Part shown: piece after piece, positions 32,074 through 40,847 of the stretch
How positions within the stretch are numbered: position 1 is the stretch's first letter
Layout: the number at the start of each line of letters is the position of its first letter
Source: JAWVFM01 sp963739355
Lineage (GTDB): Bacteria; Actinomycetota; Thermoleophilia; Solirubrobacterales; 70-9
Assembly: GCA_963739355.1 (NCBI GenBank)
Contig: CAVUAD010000005.1
Location: forward strand, 310,001 to 374,000
Direction of reading: 5' to 3'
DNA: 64,000 bases
The notes under the pieces: generated by a model
Seen by the model: the letters and a program-made list of their open reading frames with translations, nothing else
Told to the model about the DNA's origin: nothing
Database searches by the model: none
Translations under genes and position numbers: made by a program

Positions 32074-33531
32074 GTGAGATCGAAGCTACAGGGGACGAGA
32101 AACAGGCGATGCGTTCCTGTCGCGGCCATCGTTGCGGCGGCGCTTGTGCTTGCGCTCGCGGCCTCCACCGGCGCCGCGCCGCGGCCCAAGCCGAGCTTCT
32201 CGACCGACCCGCAGACGGCGCTGCTCACTCCGGCGTTCGGCTGGAACAAGCGTGACTACGCGGTTCGCTGCGACGACGACACGCTGCCCCTGCATGTACA
32301 CGGTATTCGGGGCTGGTCCTCCACCGTCGGCGCCGGCCCGCCGCGCGTGGGCTCGTACGACGTCGACGTGCCGCTCGGCTACGACGACGCGTTCACGGTG
32401 TCGTTCGTCCACGACGGCGGGGGGGCGAGGCGCTTCCACGTGCGCTGCCTGCCGGCGAACTACCCCGCCTACCACTTCAAGCACATCCGGCCGGGCGGCC
32501 CGCGGCTCTTCGCGCTTCAAAGCGGGGCATACGCGACCGTGTTCGACCGCGACGGCGCGCCGATCTGGTGGTTCGACACGCACACCGCGCCGAACAACGT
32601 GGAGATCCTCCCTGACGGCACGATCGCGTGGGATCCCGTGGACCCGCGCATCGATGTCGCGGGCATCTACGAGGTCAGGAACCTCAACGGGCATCTGGTC
32701 CGGAAGCTCGAGACTCCAGGCGACACCACGGACCTACACGAGATGCTTCTCCTGCCGAACGGCAACTACCTGCTCGGGGGGCGCGTCACGGAGCAGCACA
32801 TCGACGCCAGCCAGTTCGGCGGCGAGTCGGATGCCGATGCCACGGGGATCGAGATCCAGGAGGTCACGCCGGGCGGAAAGGTCGTCTGGAAGTGGGATTC
32901 CGCCGACCACATCGCGCTCGACGAGACTCCGCAGCGCTGGTGGGACGACTTCATCCTGCGGGGCGACTCTCCCTACGACATCGTCCACTGGAACGCGGCG
33001 GAGCCGGCGGGGAAGTACATGCTGCTCTCCTTCCGGCACCTCGACGCCGTGTACGAGATCAACCGGCGGACGGGGAACATCGTGTGGAAGCTCGGAGGCA
33101 CACACACCGCCAAGAGCCTCGAAGTGCGTGGCGACCCGCAGGGCGACTATCCCCTCGGCGGCCAGCACGACGTTCGCCTGCAGCCGGACGGGACGATCAC
33201 AATTCACGACAACAACTCCGGCCTCCCGGAGGGCCCGCGGGTCGTCCGCTACAGGGTCAACCCGAAGAACGGGACCGCTCACCTGGTGGACACGCTCACG
33301 GACCCGAGGATCCCTGTCTCCGTCTGCTGCGGCTCGGCTCGCCTGTTTGCCTCGGGGAACTGGCTGGTCGACTGGGGCGGAAATCCCGTGACCACCGCGT
33401 ACGACGCCCAGGGCAGGCGGATCTACTCGCTCAAGATCGAAGCGGGGTTCAGCTATCGCTCGAATCCGGTCCCGCCGGGAGCGGCGAGCGCCGCCGACTT
33501 CCGCCACGGGATGAACGCCATGGGCCGCTGA
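32074..33531 (+). CDS. secreted arylsulfotransferase-like (ASST) protein 1
   Basis: 485 residues from GTG 32074, with GGAGG nine bases upstream. A signal peptide (VPVAAIVAAALVLALAASTGAA) is followed by a beta-propeller of the Arylsulfotran family: IWWFDTHTAPNNVEILPDGTIAWDP, TTDLHEMLLLPNGNYLLGGR, GGKVVWKWDSADHI, DIVHWNAAEPAGKYMLLSFRHLDAVYEINRRTGNIVWKLGG and GGQHDVRLQPDGTITIHDN. The His-containing HxxxxLPNGN blades are those that line the active site in ASST. The enzyme class moves sulfate from phenolic sulfates to phenols without PAPS. It is divergent from pccB and convergent with a membrane protein. Confidence 0.85.
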   Translation: MRSKLQGTRNRRCVPVAAIVAAALVLALAASTGAAPRPKPSFSTDPQTALLTPAFGWNKRDYAVRCDDDTLPLHVHGIRGWSSTVGAGPPRVGSYDVDVPLGYDDAFTVSFVHDGGGARRFHVRCLPANYPAYHFKHIRPGGPRLFALQSGAYATVFDRDGAPIWWFDTHTAPNNVEILPDGTIAWDPVDPRIDVAGIYEVRNLNGHLVRKLETPGDTTDLHEMLLLPNGNYLLGGRVTEQHIDASQFGGESDADATGIEIQEVTPGGKVVWKWDSADHIALDETPQRWWDDFILRGDSPYDIVHWNAAEPAGKYMLLSFRHLDAVYEINRRTGNIVWKLGGTHTAKSLEVRGDPQGDYPLGGQHDVRLQPDGTITIHDNNSGLPEGPRVVRYRVNPKNGTAHLVDTLTDPRIPVSVCCGSARLFASGNWLVDWGGNPVTTAYDAQGRRIYSLKIEAGFSYRSNPVPPGAASAADFRHGMNAMGR

Positions 33532-33535
33532 CGAG

Positions 33536-35278
33536 CTAGGTGTTCGGCGGCGTATGGCCGCAGATTCGCAGCGGCTCGCCCACGGTGATCAGCACTCGCC
33601 ACGGCGTCGTGGACGAGTCGATTGGAAGGTCGAGGCTGGCGTCGCGAGATCCGCCGGGCCACGGCAGGGCGACGTCCGTGCTGCTCGCGAAGCGGTAGGC
33701 GTAGACCGGGGTGCCCTTCGCGTCCGGCGCCCTGATGCTCGCGCCGCCCCGGGGCAGGGTCACGAGCGCCTGCGGAGTCGCCCCGTCCTTCGCCGCGCGG
33801 GAGAGCTCGACGCAGCCGCTCCCGGACCGCACGTGCAGCGCCTCGTTCGCCCGGACCGCCGGCCTCGAGCCCATCGCGCCGTCCGGGCCCTCGGGAGCCG
33901 GGCGGAGCCTCACGCCAAGGCCGCCGACGAGCGCGCGGTCGGCGGCCGCGCGGACCGGGTTGCTCGCGCTCGCGAGCTCGTCCGGGCTGAGGCCGACCCC
34001 GCCCCAGGCGCCGGCGGCGGCCAGGTAGTTGGCCACTGTGGGCTGGAAGGGGTTCGGCGCGTAGGAGCTGTCCATCGCCCTGCCGTCGAGGTCGTAGGCG
34101 CTGTACTGCCCGAGCGCTTCGTCGGACGCGCTTCGCAGCGCGTCCCCTGAGTCGCGAAGCGCCACGAGGTTCCCGGCAAGGGCAGCCGCGAGCACCACGC
34201 CCGCTGCGGCCGCCACCAGGCGCGTGCGCAGCGCAGGAACGCTCGCCAGCCACGGGCCGAGGGCGCCCGCGAGGACGAGCAGGAGCAGGGCGGACTGCGG
34301 GTAGAGGTAGCGGGCGGCATCGGGCACGCGCAGGAAGCCGTATGGCGCGAGCCTCGTCGCGGCCATGAGGACCAGGAGGGCGGCAAGCCCGGCCCAGAAG
34401 AACGTCCTGAGCTCGCGCCGCTTGACCACGGCGGTCGCGGCAATGAAGAGCGCCAGCGCCAGCGCGAGCAGCTGCGCCGGCGGGTTGTCGAACAGCGACC
34501 CGTGGATCAGGGGGGCCATGCCGCTCACCGCGGCAGTGGTCGAGATGAACGTGTCGCGCATGAACGCGAGCAACGCCGCGACGTCCGCCCGCGGGCTGCC
34601 GTGAATCTGGAAGAAGGCCTGGTAGGCGACGACGGCGGCTGCCGGTGCCGCGAGCACCCAGACGGTTCGCCACCTGCTCGTTCCGCGCAGCCCGATCAGG
34701 ACCGCGGCCCCGGCCAGGAAGCCCAGGCCGGACGGGTGCGAGGTCACGGAGATCGTGAGCAGCACGCTTGCCAAGACGTCGCTGCGCCTGGCGTCCCGGG
34801 CGAGCGCCAGCCACGCCGCCAGGCCGGACGCGATTGCCATCAGAGAGGGGAGCCGAGCGCCGGACAGGATGACCTCGCCCCCGGGGCCGAGGACCACCAG
34901 GACCGCGGCCGTCGCTGCGGCCACAACCAGGCCGGCGAGTGGTCGTGCAAGGCGGTAGAGAAGCGCGGCGCACAGCAGGCTCAGCACGGCCGCAAGAAGC
35001 CTGTACACCCAGTAGGGCTCAATGCCCACCGTCGCGAACAGCGCCTTGTAGACGACCATCGGCAGCGCGAGCAGGTAGACGTTGCCATGGAGGATCGTGT
35101 GCCCGAGCGAGCCCTGCGCAAGGCGCTGGGCGTAGAAGAGGTCGTCCCCGGCGATCACCTGGCCGCGTCCCGCGTAGAGGAGGGCGAGCGCCGACGCCGC
35201 GAAGAGCGCGGCCAGCAGGGGGCCTGCCGCGGGAGCGCGTGTGCGGGAAGAGTTCGCCCGAGGGCCCTTGCCGGACAC
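33536..35278 (-). CDS. polytopic membrane glycosyltransferase-like protein 4
   Basis: 580 residues. First helix LLAALFAASALALLYAGRG, then VIAGDDLFYAQRLAQG as the family loop, and about ten more membrane segments with the conserved LRVPDAARYLYPQSALLLLVLAG. The C-terminal soluble domain has one Cys pair and ends in TTPWRVLITVGEPLRICGHTPPNT. It is a clear paralog of the protein at 27503-29365 (shared QYSAYDL and GGVGLSPDEL motifs). It lies tail to tail with ASST 1, with 4 bp between stops, and head to head with ASST 2, so the trio may work on one surface glycan. Confidence 0.72.
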   Translation of the reverse strand: MSGKGPRANSSRTRAPAAGPLLAALFAASALALLYAGRGQVIAGDDLFYAQRLAQGSLGHTILHGNVYLLALPMVVYKALFATVGIEPYWVYRLLAAVLSLLCAALLYRLARPLAGLVVAAATAAVLVVLGPGGEVILSGARLPSLMAIASGLAAWLALARDARRSDVLASVLLTISVTSHPSGLGFLAGAAVLIGLRGTSRWRTVWVLAAPAAAVVAYQAFFQIHGSPRADVAALLAFMRDTFISTTAAVSGMAPLIHGSLFDNPPAQLLALALALFIAATAVVKRRELRTFFWAGLAALLVLMAATRLAPYGFLRVPDAARYLYPQSALLLLVLAGALGPWLASVPALRTRLVAAAAGVVLAAALAGNLVALRDSGDALRSASDEALGQYSAYDLDGRAMDSSYAPNPFQPTVANYLAAAGAWGGVGLSPDELASASNPVRAAADRALVGGLGVRLRPAPEGPDGAMGSRPAVRANEALHVRSGSGCVELSRAAKDGATPQALVTLPRGGASIRAPDAKGTPVYAYRFASSTDVALPWPGGSRDASLDLPIDSSTTPWRVLITVGEPLRICGHTPPNT

Positions 35279-35401
35279 GTGTCCGGCGATGGTAACCGCG
35301 GCCAGCTCGGTCTGCCCGGATCAACCTGGCGCGCGGCCGGGGTCATGGTCGCGCCGGTCAAATAGACTGCGAGCGCCAGCGGGACGGGGCCGCTGAGATC
35401 C

Positions 35402-36850
35402 ATGGGAGCGGGGAGACGACATCGACACGGCGCGCTTGCCGTTCTCGTGACGGTCGCGGCGCTCGTTCTCGCTCCCCGCGCCGCTGCGGACCGTGCTCAG
35501 GCACCGAAGCCGAGCTTCTCAACCGATCCCGAGGCGGCGCTGCTGACCCCGGCTTTCGGCTGGAACCGCCGTGACTACGCGGTTCGGTGCGACGGCGACA
35601 TCCTCGCTGTCCGCGTCCACGGCGTCGCCGGCTGGTCGTCGCAGCTCGGAAGCGGGCGGTGGCGTTCAGGGTCGTATGAGGTGTCGCGACGTCTCGCGTA
35701 CGGCGAGGCATTCACCGTCTCGTTCCTGCACCGCAGGACGGCGAAGTCGAGGCGCTTCCACGTGCGCTGCCTGCCGCCGGACTTCCCGGCGTACCACTTC
35801 AGGCGGATTCGGCCCGGCGGGGCGAAGCTCTTCGGGGTCCAGATCGACCCGTACGCCACCTTCTTCTCGAGCGACGGCGCGCCGATCTGGTGGTTCGACT
35901 CCGGAGGGCGCGCGAACGACGTCCAGGTCCTGCCCGACAGGACGATCTCCTGGGACCCCCAGGACCCGCTCGCCGACGTGCCCAGCAGGTTCGAGATCAG
36001 GAACCTGGACGGCAAGGTCGTCCGCACGCTCCAGGCGGACGGTGGCCGCACGGACCTCCACGAGCTGCTCATGCTGCGGAACGGCAACTACCTGTTCGGC
36101 GGCCACGTGACCTACTCGCACGTGGACGCAAGCGCCTACGGTGGCAGCTCCGACGCCGACGTCGGGGAGGCGGAGCTCCAGGAGGTCACGCCTGCGGGCA
36201 AGGTGGTGTGGACGTGGAATTCGCGCGATCACATCGATCTCTCCGAGACCCCGCAGCGGTGGTGGAACGCGATCATCCCCCTCGGTCAGCCCTACGACGT
36301 CGTCCACTGGAACTCCGCACAGGTCAACGGCAAGTACCTGCTGATCTCGTTTCGCCACCTCGACGCGGTGTACGAGATCAACCGCCGCACCGGAAGGATC
36401 GTGTGGAAGCTGGGCGGGACGCCTACATCCAAGAGCCTGACCGTTGTCGGCGATCCCGAGGGCTCCTATCCGCTCGGCGGCCAGCATGACCCGCGGCTTC
36501 TGCCCGACGGGACGATCTCGATCCACGACAACGGCACCAGCCTCGGACGCGCGCCGCGCGTGGTCCGCTACCGAGTCAACACTGAAACGATGACCGCCCA
36601 CTACGTCAGCGAGCTGACGGATCCGCGGATCACGTCCTCGATGTGCTGCGGGTCTGCGAGGCTGACCACGGACGACAGCTGGCTGGTGGGGTGGGGCGGC
36701 AACCAGGTCACGACGTCATACGATGCGCAGGGCCGCCGCAACTACACGCTGAGGCTCGGTCAGGGCTTCAGCTACCGCTCGACGCCGGTGACGCCTGGCC
36801 TCGTGACTCCGGCCCAGTTCCGTGCCGGGATGGACGCGATGGCGCCCTGA
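35402..36850 (+). CDS. secreted arylsulfotransferase-like (ASST) protein 2
   Basis: 482 residues from ATG 35402 with a signal peptide (GALAVLVTVAALVLAPRAAA). It is a close paralog of the protein at 32074-33531 along its full length: KPSFSTDPEAALLTPAFGWN, IWWFDSGGRANDVQVLPD, TDLHELLMLRNGNYLFGGH, FRHLDAVYEINRRTGRIVWKLGG and GGQHDPRLLPDGTISIHDNG. The paired Cys near the end (MCCGSARL) is shared too. The same fold and probable reaction apply. It is divergent from membrane protein 4 with a 123-bp gap. Confidence 0.85.
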   Translation: MGAGRRHRHGALAVLVTVAALVLAPRAAADRAQAPKPSFSTDPEAALLTPAFGWNRRDYAVRCDGDILAVRVHGVAGWSSQLGSGRWRSGSYEVSRRLAYGEAFTVSFLHRRTAKSRRFHVRCLPPDFPAYHFRRIRPGGAKLFGVQIDPYATFFSSDGAPIWWFDSGGRANDVQVLPDRTISWDPQDPLADVPSRFEIRNLDGKVVRTLQADGGRTDLHELLMLRNGNYLFGGHVTYSHVDASAYGGSSDADVGEAELQEVTPAGKVVWTWNSRDHIDLSETPQRWWNAIIPLGQPYDVVHWNSAQVNGKYLLISFRHLDAVYEINRRTGRIVWKLGGTPTSKSLTVVGDPEGSYPLGGQHDPRLLPDGTISIHDNGTSLGRAPRVVRYRVNTETMTAHYVSELTDPRITSSMCCGSARLTTDDSWLVGWGGNQVTTSYDAQGRRNYTLRLGQGFSYRSTPVTPGLVTPAQFRAGMDAMAP

Positions 36851-36958
36851 GCGTCCTCGAGGACTCGCGAGCCTACGGCGATGCCAGACGCCGTGCCCGC
36901 GCGTTGCGCAACCGCGAGGAGGTACGGCGCGAAGGTCGGCCCTCGTAAGCTCCGCCCG

Positions 36959-39322
36959 ATGGACGGGACCTCGACCGCGCCCGGCGTGAGGCGGCAGGCA
37001 GGCGGCGACCTCCCAGTGGGTGCTCGTCCCTCCGTGTCGCTTCCCGCGGTGATGGCGCTGACCGCCTGTTTCGCGATCGTCGGGTTCGTCCTCGTCCTCA
37101 CGGCGATCGAGGCCGCGACGACGCCGGTGCCGCTTGGCCCGCCGTTTCCGATCTCCGAGAACCAGCGGGCGGAGAGCCTGACCTACGCCCTCACTGCGGT
37201 CGTCGTCGTGCCGCTCGCGATGCTCGCCGCGGGCAGGGTGCTGCGGGCGTTGAGCGGGCGAGTGCGGCTCGCGGAGCTCGAGTCGCTGGCGCCGCTCGCC
37301 GCCGGCACGCTCGCGCTGGGCCTGCTTGCGGTGCGTCTCGGGCCGGAGGGCAAGCACGCAGCATCCGCGGTGAGCGTCGCCTGGGTGGCCGTGTGGGCGC
37401 TTCTTGCGTTGGCGTGTGCGTCCGGCCGGGGCGAGCGCCTGGCGTCCGCGCGCCCGCTGGCGCCGAGCTGGACCTGGGCGGCCGCGGCGGTCTCGTCGCT
37501 GGCCCTGCTGGTCGGCTTCTGTGATCCGTCGTCGCTGAGCGTGCCGGCGCTCCTCGTGGGCGCCGCGCTCGCGATCCTGGTGGTCAGGCGCACCGCCGCC
37601 GGTACGCGTCTTCCCGAGCCCTCGCGCCGTGCCGGGCTCGCGATCGACGTGCTGGCTGTGGTCCTGCTCCTGCTGGCGGTACCCGACCTCGTGATCTTCA
37701 GGAATGGCCCGTCGGTCCCGCCGATCGGCTACTCGTTCGGGCTCTCGTCGATCGTCAACTACCACCACGACCTCTGGCTCGGCCCGACGAACGAGGTGCT
37801 GGCCGGCAGGCCGCTTCTGGTCGACACCGCCTCGCAGTACGGGATCGGCCCCATCTACCTCCTCGCCGCGTGGTTTCACCTCGCCCCGATCGGCTACGGG
37901 ACCCTCGGCTTCCTCGACGGGGTCGCCTTTGCGCTGATGATGTGCAGTGCCTACGCCGTGCTGAGGCTCGCCGGCGTCGGCCGCCTGATGGCGTGGGCGG
38001 CGATGGCCGTCGCGGTCGTGGTGCTGATCTACAACCTGGTCTATCCGATCGGCGCGATCCCTCAGCACGGGCCGCTTCGCTTCGGCCTCCCGATGCTGGT
38101 GGTGCTTGGCGCGACGCTCGAGGCGCGGGGTGGCAGGACCTCTCGGATGATGCGATTCGTGCAGCCGGCCGTGGTCGGCTTGGCGGCGATCTGGTCGATC
38201 GAGGCGCTCGCCTACACGGCCGTGACCTTCGGCGGAGTCGTGGCGATCCAGGCCGCGCTCGAGCCCCGCGGGGGCCGCTGGTCCCTGATCTGGCCCCGGG
38301 CCCTCGCCGCGGCCGTTGCCGCCGCGGTCGCGATCCTCGCACTCTCGGGCCTGACTCTGATCTTCACGGGCTCGTTCCCGGACTTCGGGCTCTACCTCAC
38401 GTACTTCCACTCGTTCCTTTTCGGGCCGATCTCGAAGTTCACCTACGACTTCGGCACCTGGGCCGCCGGGCTGGCGGTTGGGGCCGCCTACCTCCTCTCG
38501 GCCTCGGCGTTTGCGTGGCTGCTGATCCGCCGCGCGGACCTGGTGCGGGCCAGGCTGCCCGCGTTCATGGCGCTCGGCAGCTGCAACGCCTTCGGCATCG
38601 CGCTCTTCACGTACTTCGTCGACCGCTCCCTGGACCACGTGCTCCCCTACGTCTCGCTCCCGCTCCTGCTCGTCGTCACCCTCTGGGTGGCGCTCCTCTC
38701 CTCGGGTGCCCTCGACGCGCCGCGGCGCGCTCGCCTTGGCGGGCTGTCGATGGGCCTCGCGGTTGGCGTTCTCGTCACGGCCGTCGCCTTCTCCTCGATC
38801 GCGGTTCGCTTCCCGCGCTCGGCGCTCGGCAAGCTCGTCCCCGGCGGCGAGTCGCTCACCACCGCCGTCCACGCCCTCTGGCACCCGCCGCCCCTGAGCG
38901 CCGCGGCCCCCGTCGGCGAGCGGCTGCTGGACGCCTACATGCCGGGGCAGGACCGGGTGCTGATCTTGCTCTCGCCGAACCTGGCCAACGAGATCCTGCT
39001 GCGCAGCGGCCGTTCGAACGAGCTGCCGTTCACCGATCCGGTCGAGGACAGCTACATCGGCCACCCCACCGACGCGACACTCGTGGCCGCCGTCGACCGC
39101 CTGCGCCCGGGCCAGCGCCTGCTCATGCAGGACATCGGACTCCACGTGGCTCGCGTAGCCAGGCGAGAGCCCGATCGCGACCTTTCAACGGACCCGGCCG
39201 TCCCGGTGACGCTGCTCGTCCCCGCCCAGCAGGAGGCCGTCGCCCTGATCGCGCGCCGGTTCGACCTGCGGGTCCTGAGGCGGCAGTCGGGCTTCGTGGT
39301 GCTGGAGCTCGAGAGTCGCTAA
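36959..39322 (+). CDS. large polytopic membrane protein, unknown
   Basis: 787 residues from ATG 36959; an upstream ATG at 36881 would add 26 residues with no clear purpose. About 14 membrane segments lie between residues 25 and 610. A loop reads YHHDLWLGPTNEVLAGRPLLVDTASQYGIGPIYLLAAWFH, a pattern I know from uncharacterised actinobacterial GT-C-like proteins. The C-terminal 180 residues form a soluble domain (DRVLILLSPNLANEILLRSGRSNELPFTDPVEDSYIG). It is likely a GT-C glycosyltransferase or a polymerase of surface glycan. It lies 108 bp downstream of ASST 2 and is convergent with a methyltransferase. Confidence 0.7.
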   Translation: MDGTSTAPGVRRQAGGDLPVGARPSVSLPAVMALTACFAIVGFVLVLTAIEAATTPVPLGPPFPISENQRAESLTYALTAVVVVPLAMLAAGRVLRALSGRVRLAELESLAPLAAGTLALGLLAVRLGPEGKHAASAVSVAWVAVWALLALACASGRGERLASARPLAPSWTWAAAAVSSLALLVGFCDPSSLSVPALLVGAALAILVVRRTAAGTRLPEPSRRAGLAIDVLAVVLLLLAVPDLVIFRNGPSVPPIGYSFGLSSIVNYHHDLWLGPTNEVLAGRPLLVDTASQYGIGPIYLLAAWFHLAPIGYGTLGFLDGVAFALMMCSAYAVLRLAGVGRLMAWAAMAVAVVVLIYNLVYPIGAIPQHGPLRFGLPMLVVLGATLEARGGRTSRMMRFVQPAVVGLAAIWSIEALAYTAVTFGGVVAIQAALEPRGGRWSLIWPRALAAAVAAAVAILALSGLTLIFTGSFPDFGLYLTYFHSFLFGPISKFTYDFGTWAAGLAVGAAYLLSASAFAWLLIRRADLVRARLPAFMALGSCNAFGIALFTYFVDRSLDHVLPYVSLPLLLVVTLWVALLSSGALDAPRRARLGGLSMGLAVGVLVTAVAFSSIAVRFPRSALGKLVPGGESLTTAVHALWHPPPLSAAAPVGERLLDAYMPGQDRVLILLSPNLANEILLRSGRSNELPFTDPVEDSYIGHPTDATLVAAVDRLRPGQRLLMQDIGLHVARVARREPDRDLSTDPAVPVTLLVPAQQEAVALIARRFDLRVLRRQSGFVVLELESR

Positions 39323-40080
39323 TCCCGCGGGGCGCTGCAGAACGCGAAGAGGTCGAGGCTCGCGTCGAGGCCGCTCCGCTCGAGGCGGAAGTCGCCGATC
39401 TCGATCGCATCGGCCCGGCGGTCTCCGGGCGGCCGGTGGTGGCGGAGCAGGGCGTCGTAGAGCAGCTGGCGAGCTCGCCGAGGCACCAGCCGGCGAAGCC
39501 GCAGCGGGTCGCGGTGAAGGAGGCGGTCGAGCTTCACGCGCTCCTCGCGAAACAGCTCCATATAGCGCTCCGAGGCGAAGAGGCCGAGGACCTCCACCGT
39601 GGGGAACGAGCGCGCGCAGAGCTCGCTCAGCTCCGCGGGGTCGAGCTCCACGTGGTGGTAGGGATCGATGATCTCGTCCGGGCGCCCGAAGGTGAGGCGG
39701 TTTGGGGTTGCGAAGGCGGCCACGCCACCGGACTCGAGCACACGGGCCGCCTCCGCCACGACCCGATGGGGGTCGGGCACGTGCTCGACGGAGTGGATCG
39801 CGACGACGGACGCGAAACTCTTCGCCTCGAAAGGAAGCTCGCGCATGTCCGCCTGCACGGTCTCCCGGTTCTGCCCGGCGAGTGCGCCGGCGTCCACGTC
39901 GACGCCGACGGTCTTCCGCGGCGCCAGCAGCTGGAAGCTGTGACCGACGCCGCAGCCGAGGTCGAGGACGCGGCCGGTCCCAAGCCGCGGGGCGCAGAGC
40001 GCGTAGCAGGCGGCGTGGCGCTGCCAGGCGGGGTTGAAGCCGCCCTCGCTGGTGGAAACGCGCTCCCCGGTGACCGTCAC
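39319..40080 (-). CDS. class I SAM-dependent methyltransferase
   Basis: 253 residues from GTG 40080, whose GTGA overlaps the TGA of the upstream glycosyltransferase gene. Motif I is VLDLGCGVGHSFQLL, then KTVGVDVDAGALAGQNRE, VQADMRELPFEAKSFASVVAIHSVEHVPDPHRVVAEAARVLESGGVAAFATPNRL, the standard Methyltransf_11 order. The substrate is probably a sugar or lipid of the same envelope pathway as its translationally coupled GT2 partner. The convergent end overlaps the membrane protein gene by 4 bp. Confidence 0.88.
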   Translation of the reverse strand: MTVTGERVSTSEGGFNPAWQRHAACYALCAPRLGTGRVLDLGCGVGHSFQLLAPRKTVGVDVDAGALAGQNRETVQADMRELPFEAKSFASVVAIHSVEHVPDPHRVVAEAARVLESGGVAAFATPNRLTFGRPDEIIDPYHHVELDPAELSELCARSFPTVEVLGLFASERYMELFREERVKLDRLLHRDPLRLRRLVPRRARQLLYDALLRHHRPPGDRRADAIEIGDFRLERSGLDASLDLFAFCSAPRD

Positions 40081-40826
40081 GGCTGGAAGAGCTCGCAGCG
40101 CAGCAGCCCGGCACGATGGAGCTTGAAGCGAGCTGCCGTGATCAGCGTCTTCATGCCGTAGACCGAGGCGGTCCTGAAGTCCACCGACGAGGCGTCGTTG
40201 AAGTAGAGGCAGTGGGCGGGAACCTCGGTGATCGTCAGCCCGAAGTGCGCGGCCTGGAAGAGCAGCTCGCTGTCGAAGACGAAGTCGGGTGAGTTCCTCA
40301 GGAAGGGAACGGTCAGGAGCAGGTGCTTTGAGTACGCGCGGTAGCCGGTGTGGAGCTCGGACAGCGAGGTCCCCATCGCGGCGTTCTCGATGGTCGTCAG
40401 GACGCGGTTCGAGACGTACTTCCACCGCGGCATCCCGTCCCGGATCGCCTGCCCGGGCTCGGCGAAGCGCGATCCGAGTACCAGGTCGGCGCGCCCGTCG
40501 AGGATGGGTTCGACGAGGCGCGGAATCAGCTCCGGCTCGTACTGCCCGTCGGGGTGAAGCATCACCACCACGTCCGCGCCGCGCTGAAGAGCCTCCAGGT
40601 AGCACGTCTTCTGGTTGCCGCCGTAGCCGACCTGGTGGGGGTGCCAGATCAGCCGCACCGGCAGCGCGCGCGCGAGCTCGACCGTCGCGTCGGTGGAGGA
40701 ATCGTCGACCAGGATGATCTCGTCCACGAGGTCGCGAGGGATGCCCTGCACGGTCCGTTCCAGGGTTGCCGCGGCCTGGCGGGCTGGCATGACGACAACG
40801 ACCTTCGCGTCTCCGTGCTCAGCCAT
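40077..40826 (-). CDS. family 2 glycosyltransferase (dolichol-phosphate mannosyltransferase-like)
   Basis: 249 residues. GT2 core: VVVVMPARQAAATLERTVQGIPRDLVDEIILVDDSSTDATVELARAL, GYGGNQKTCYLEALQRGADVVVMLHPDGQYEPELIPRLVEPILDGRADLVLGSRF (DPDG-like metal motif is HPDGQ) and SELHTGYRAYS. No membrane segment follows, so it is the soluble DPM1 type. It would load a sugar onto a polyprenyl phosphate, which the GT39/83-type proteins nearby could then use. It is coupled to the methyltransferase downstream and divergent from a membrane GT by 21 bp. Confidence 0.9.
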   Translation of the reverse strand: MAEHGDAKVVVVMPARQAAATLERTVQGIPRDLVDEIILVDDSSTDATVELARALPVRLIWHPHQVGYGGNQKTCYLEALQRGADVVVMLHPDGQYEPELIPRLVEPILDGRADLVLGSRFAEPGQAIRDGMPRWKYVSNRVLTTIENAAMGTSLSELHTGYRAYSKHLLLTVPFLRNSPDFVFDSELLFQAAHFGLTITEVPAHCLYFNDASSVDFRTASVYGMKTLITAARFKLHRAGLLRCELFQP

Positions 40827-40847
40827 CGGTCTGTACGGTCGGGAGCG

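Noticed and set aside
36716..39145. 809-codon minus-strand open frame
   Set aside because: Antisense to the ASST 2 and large membrane protein genes, which have signal peptides, membrane helices and motifs. The frame is charged and repetitive with no fold.
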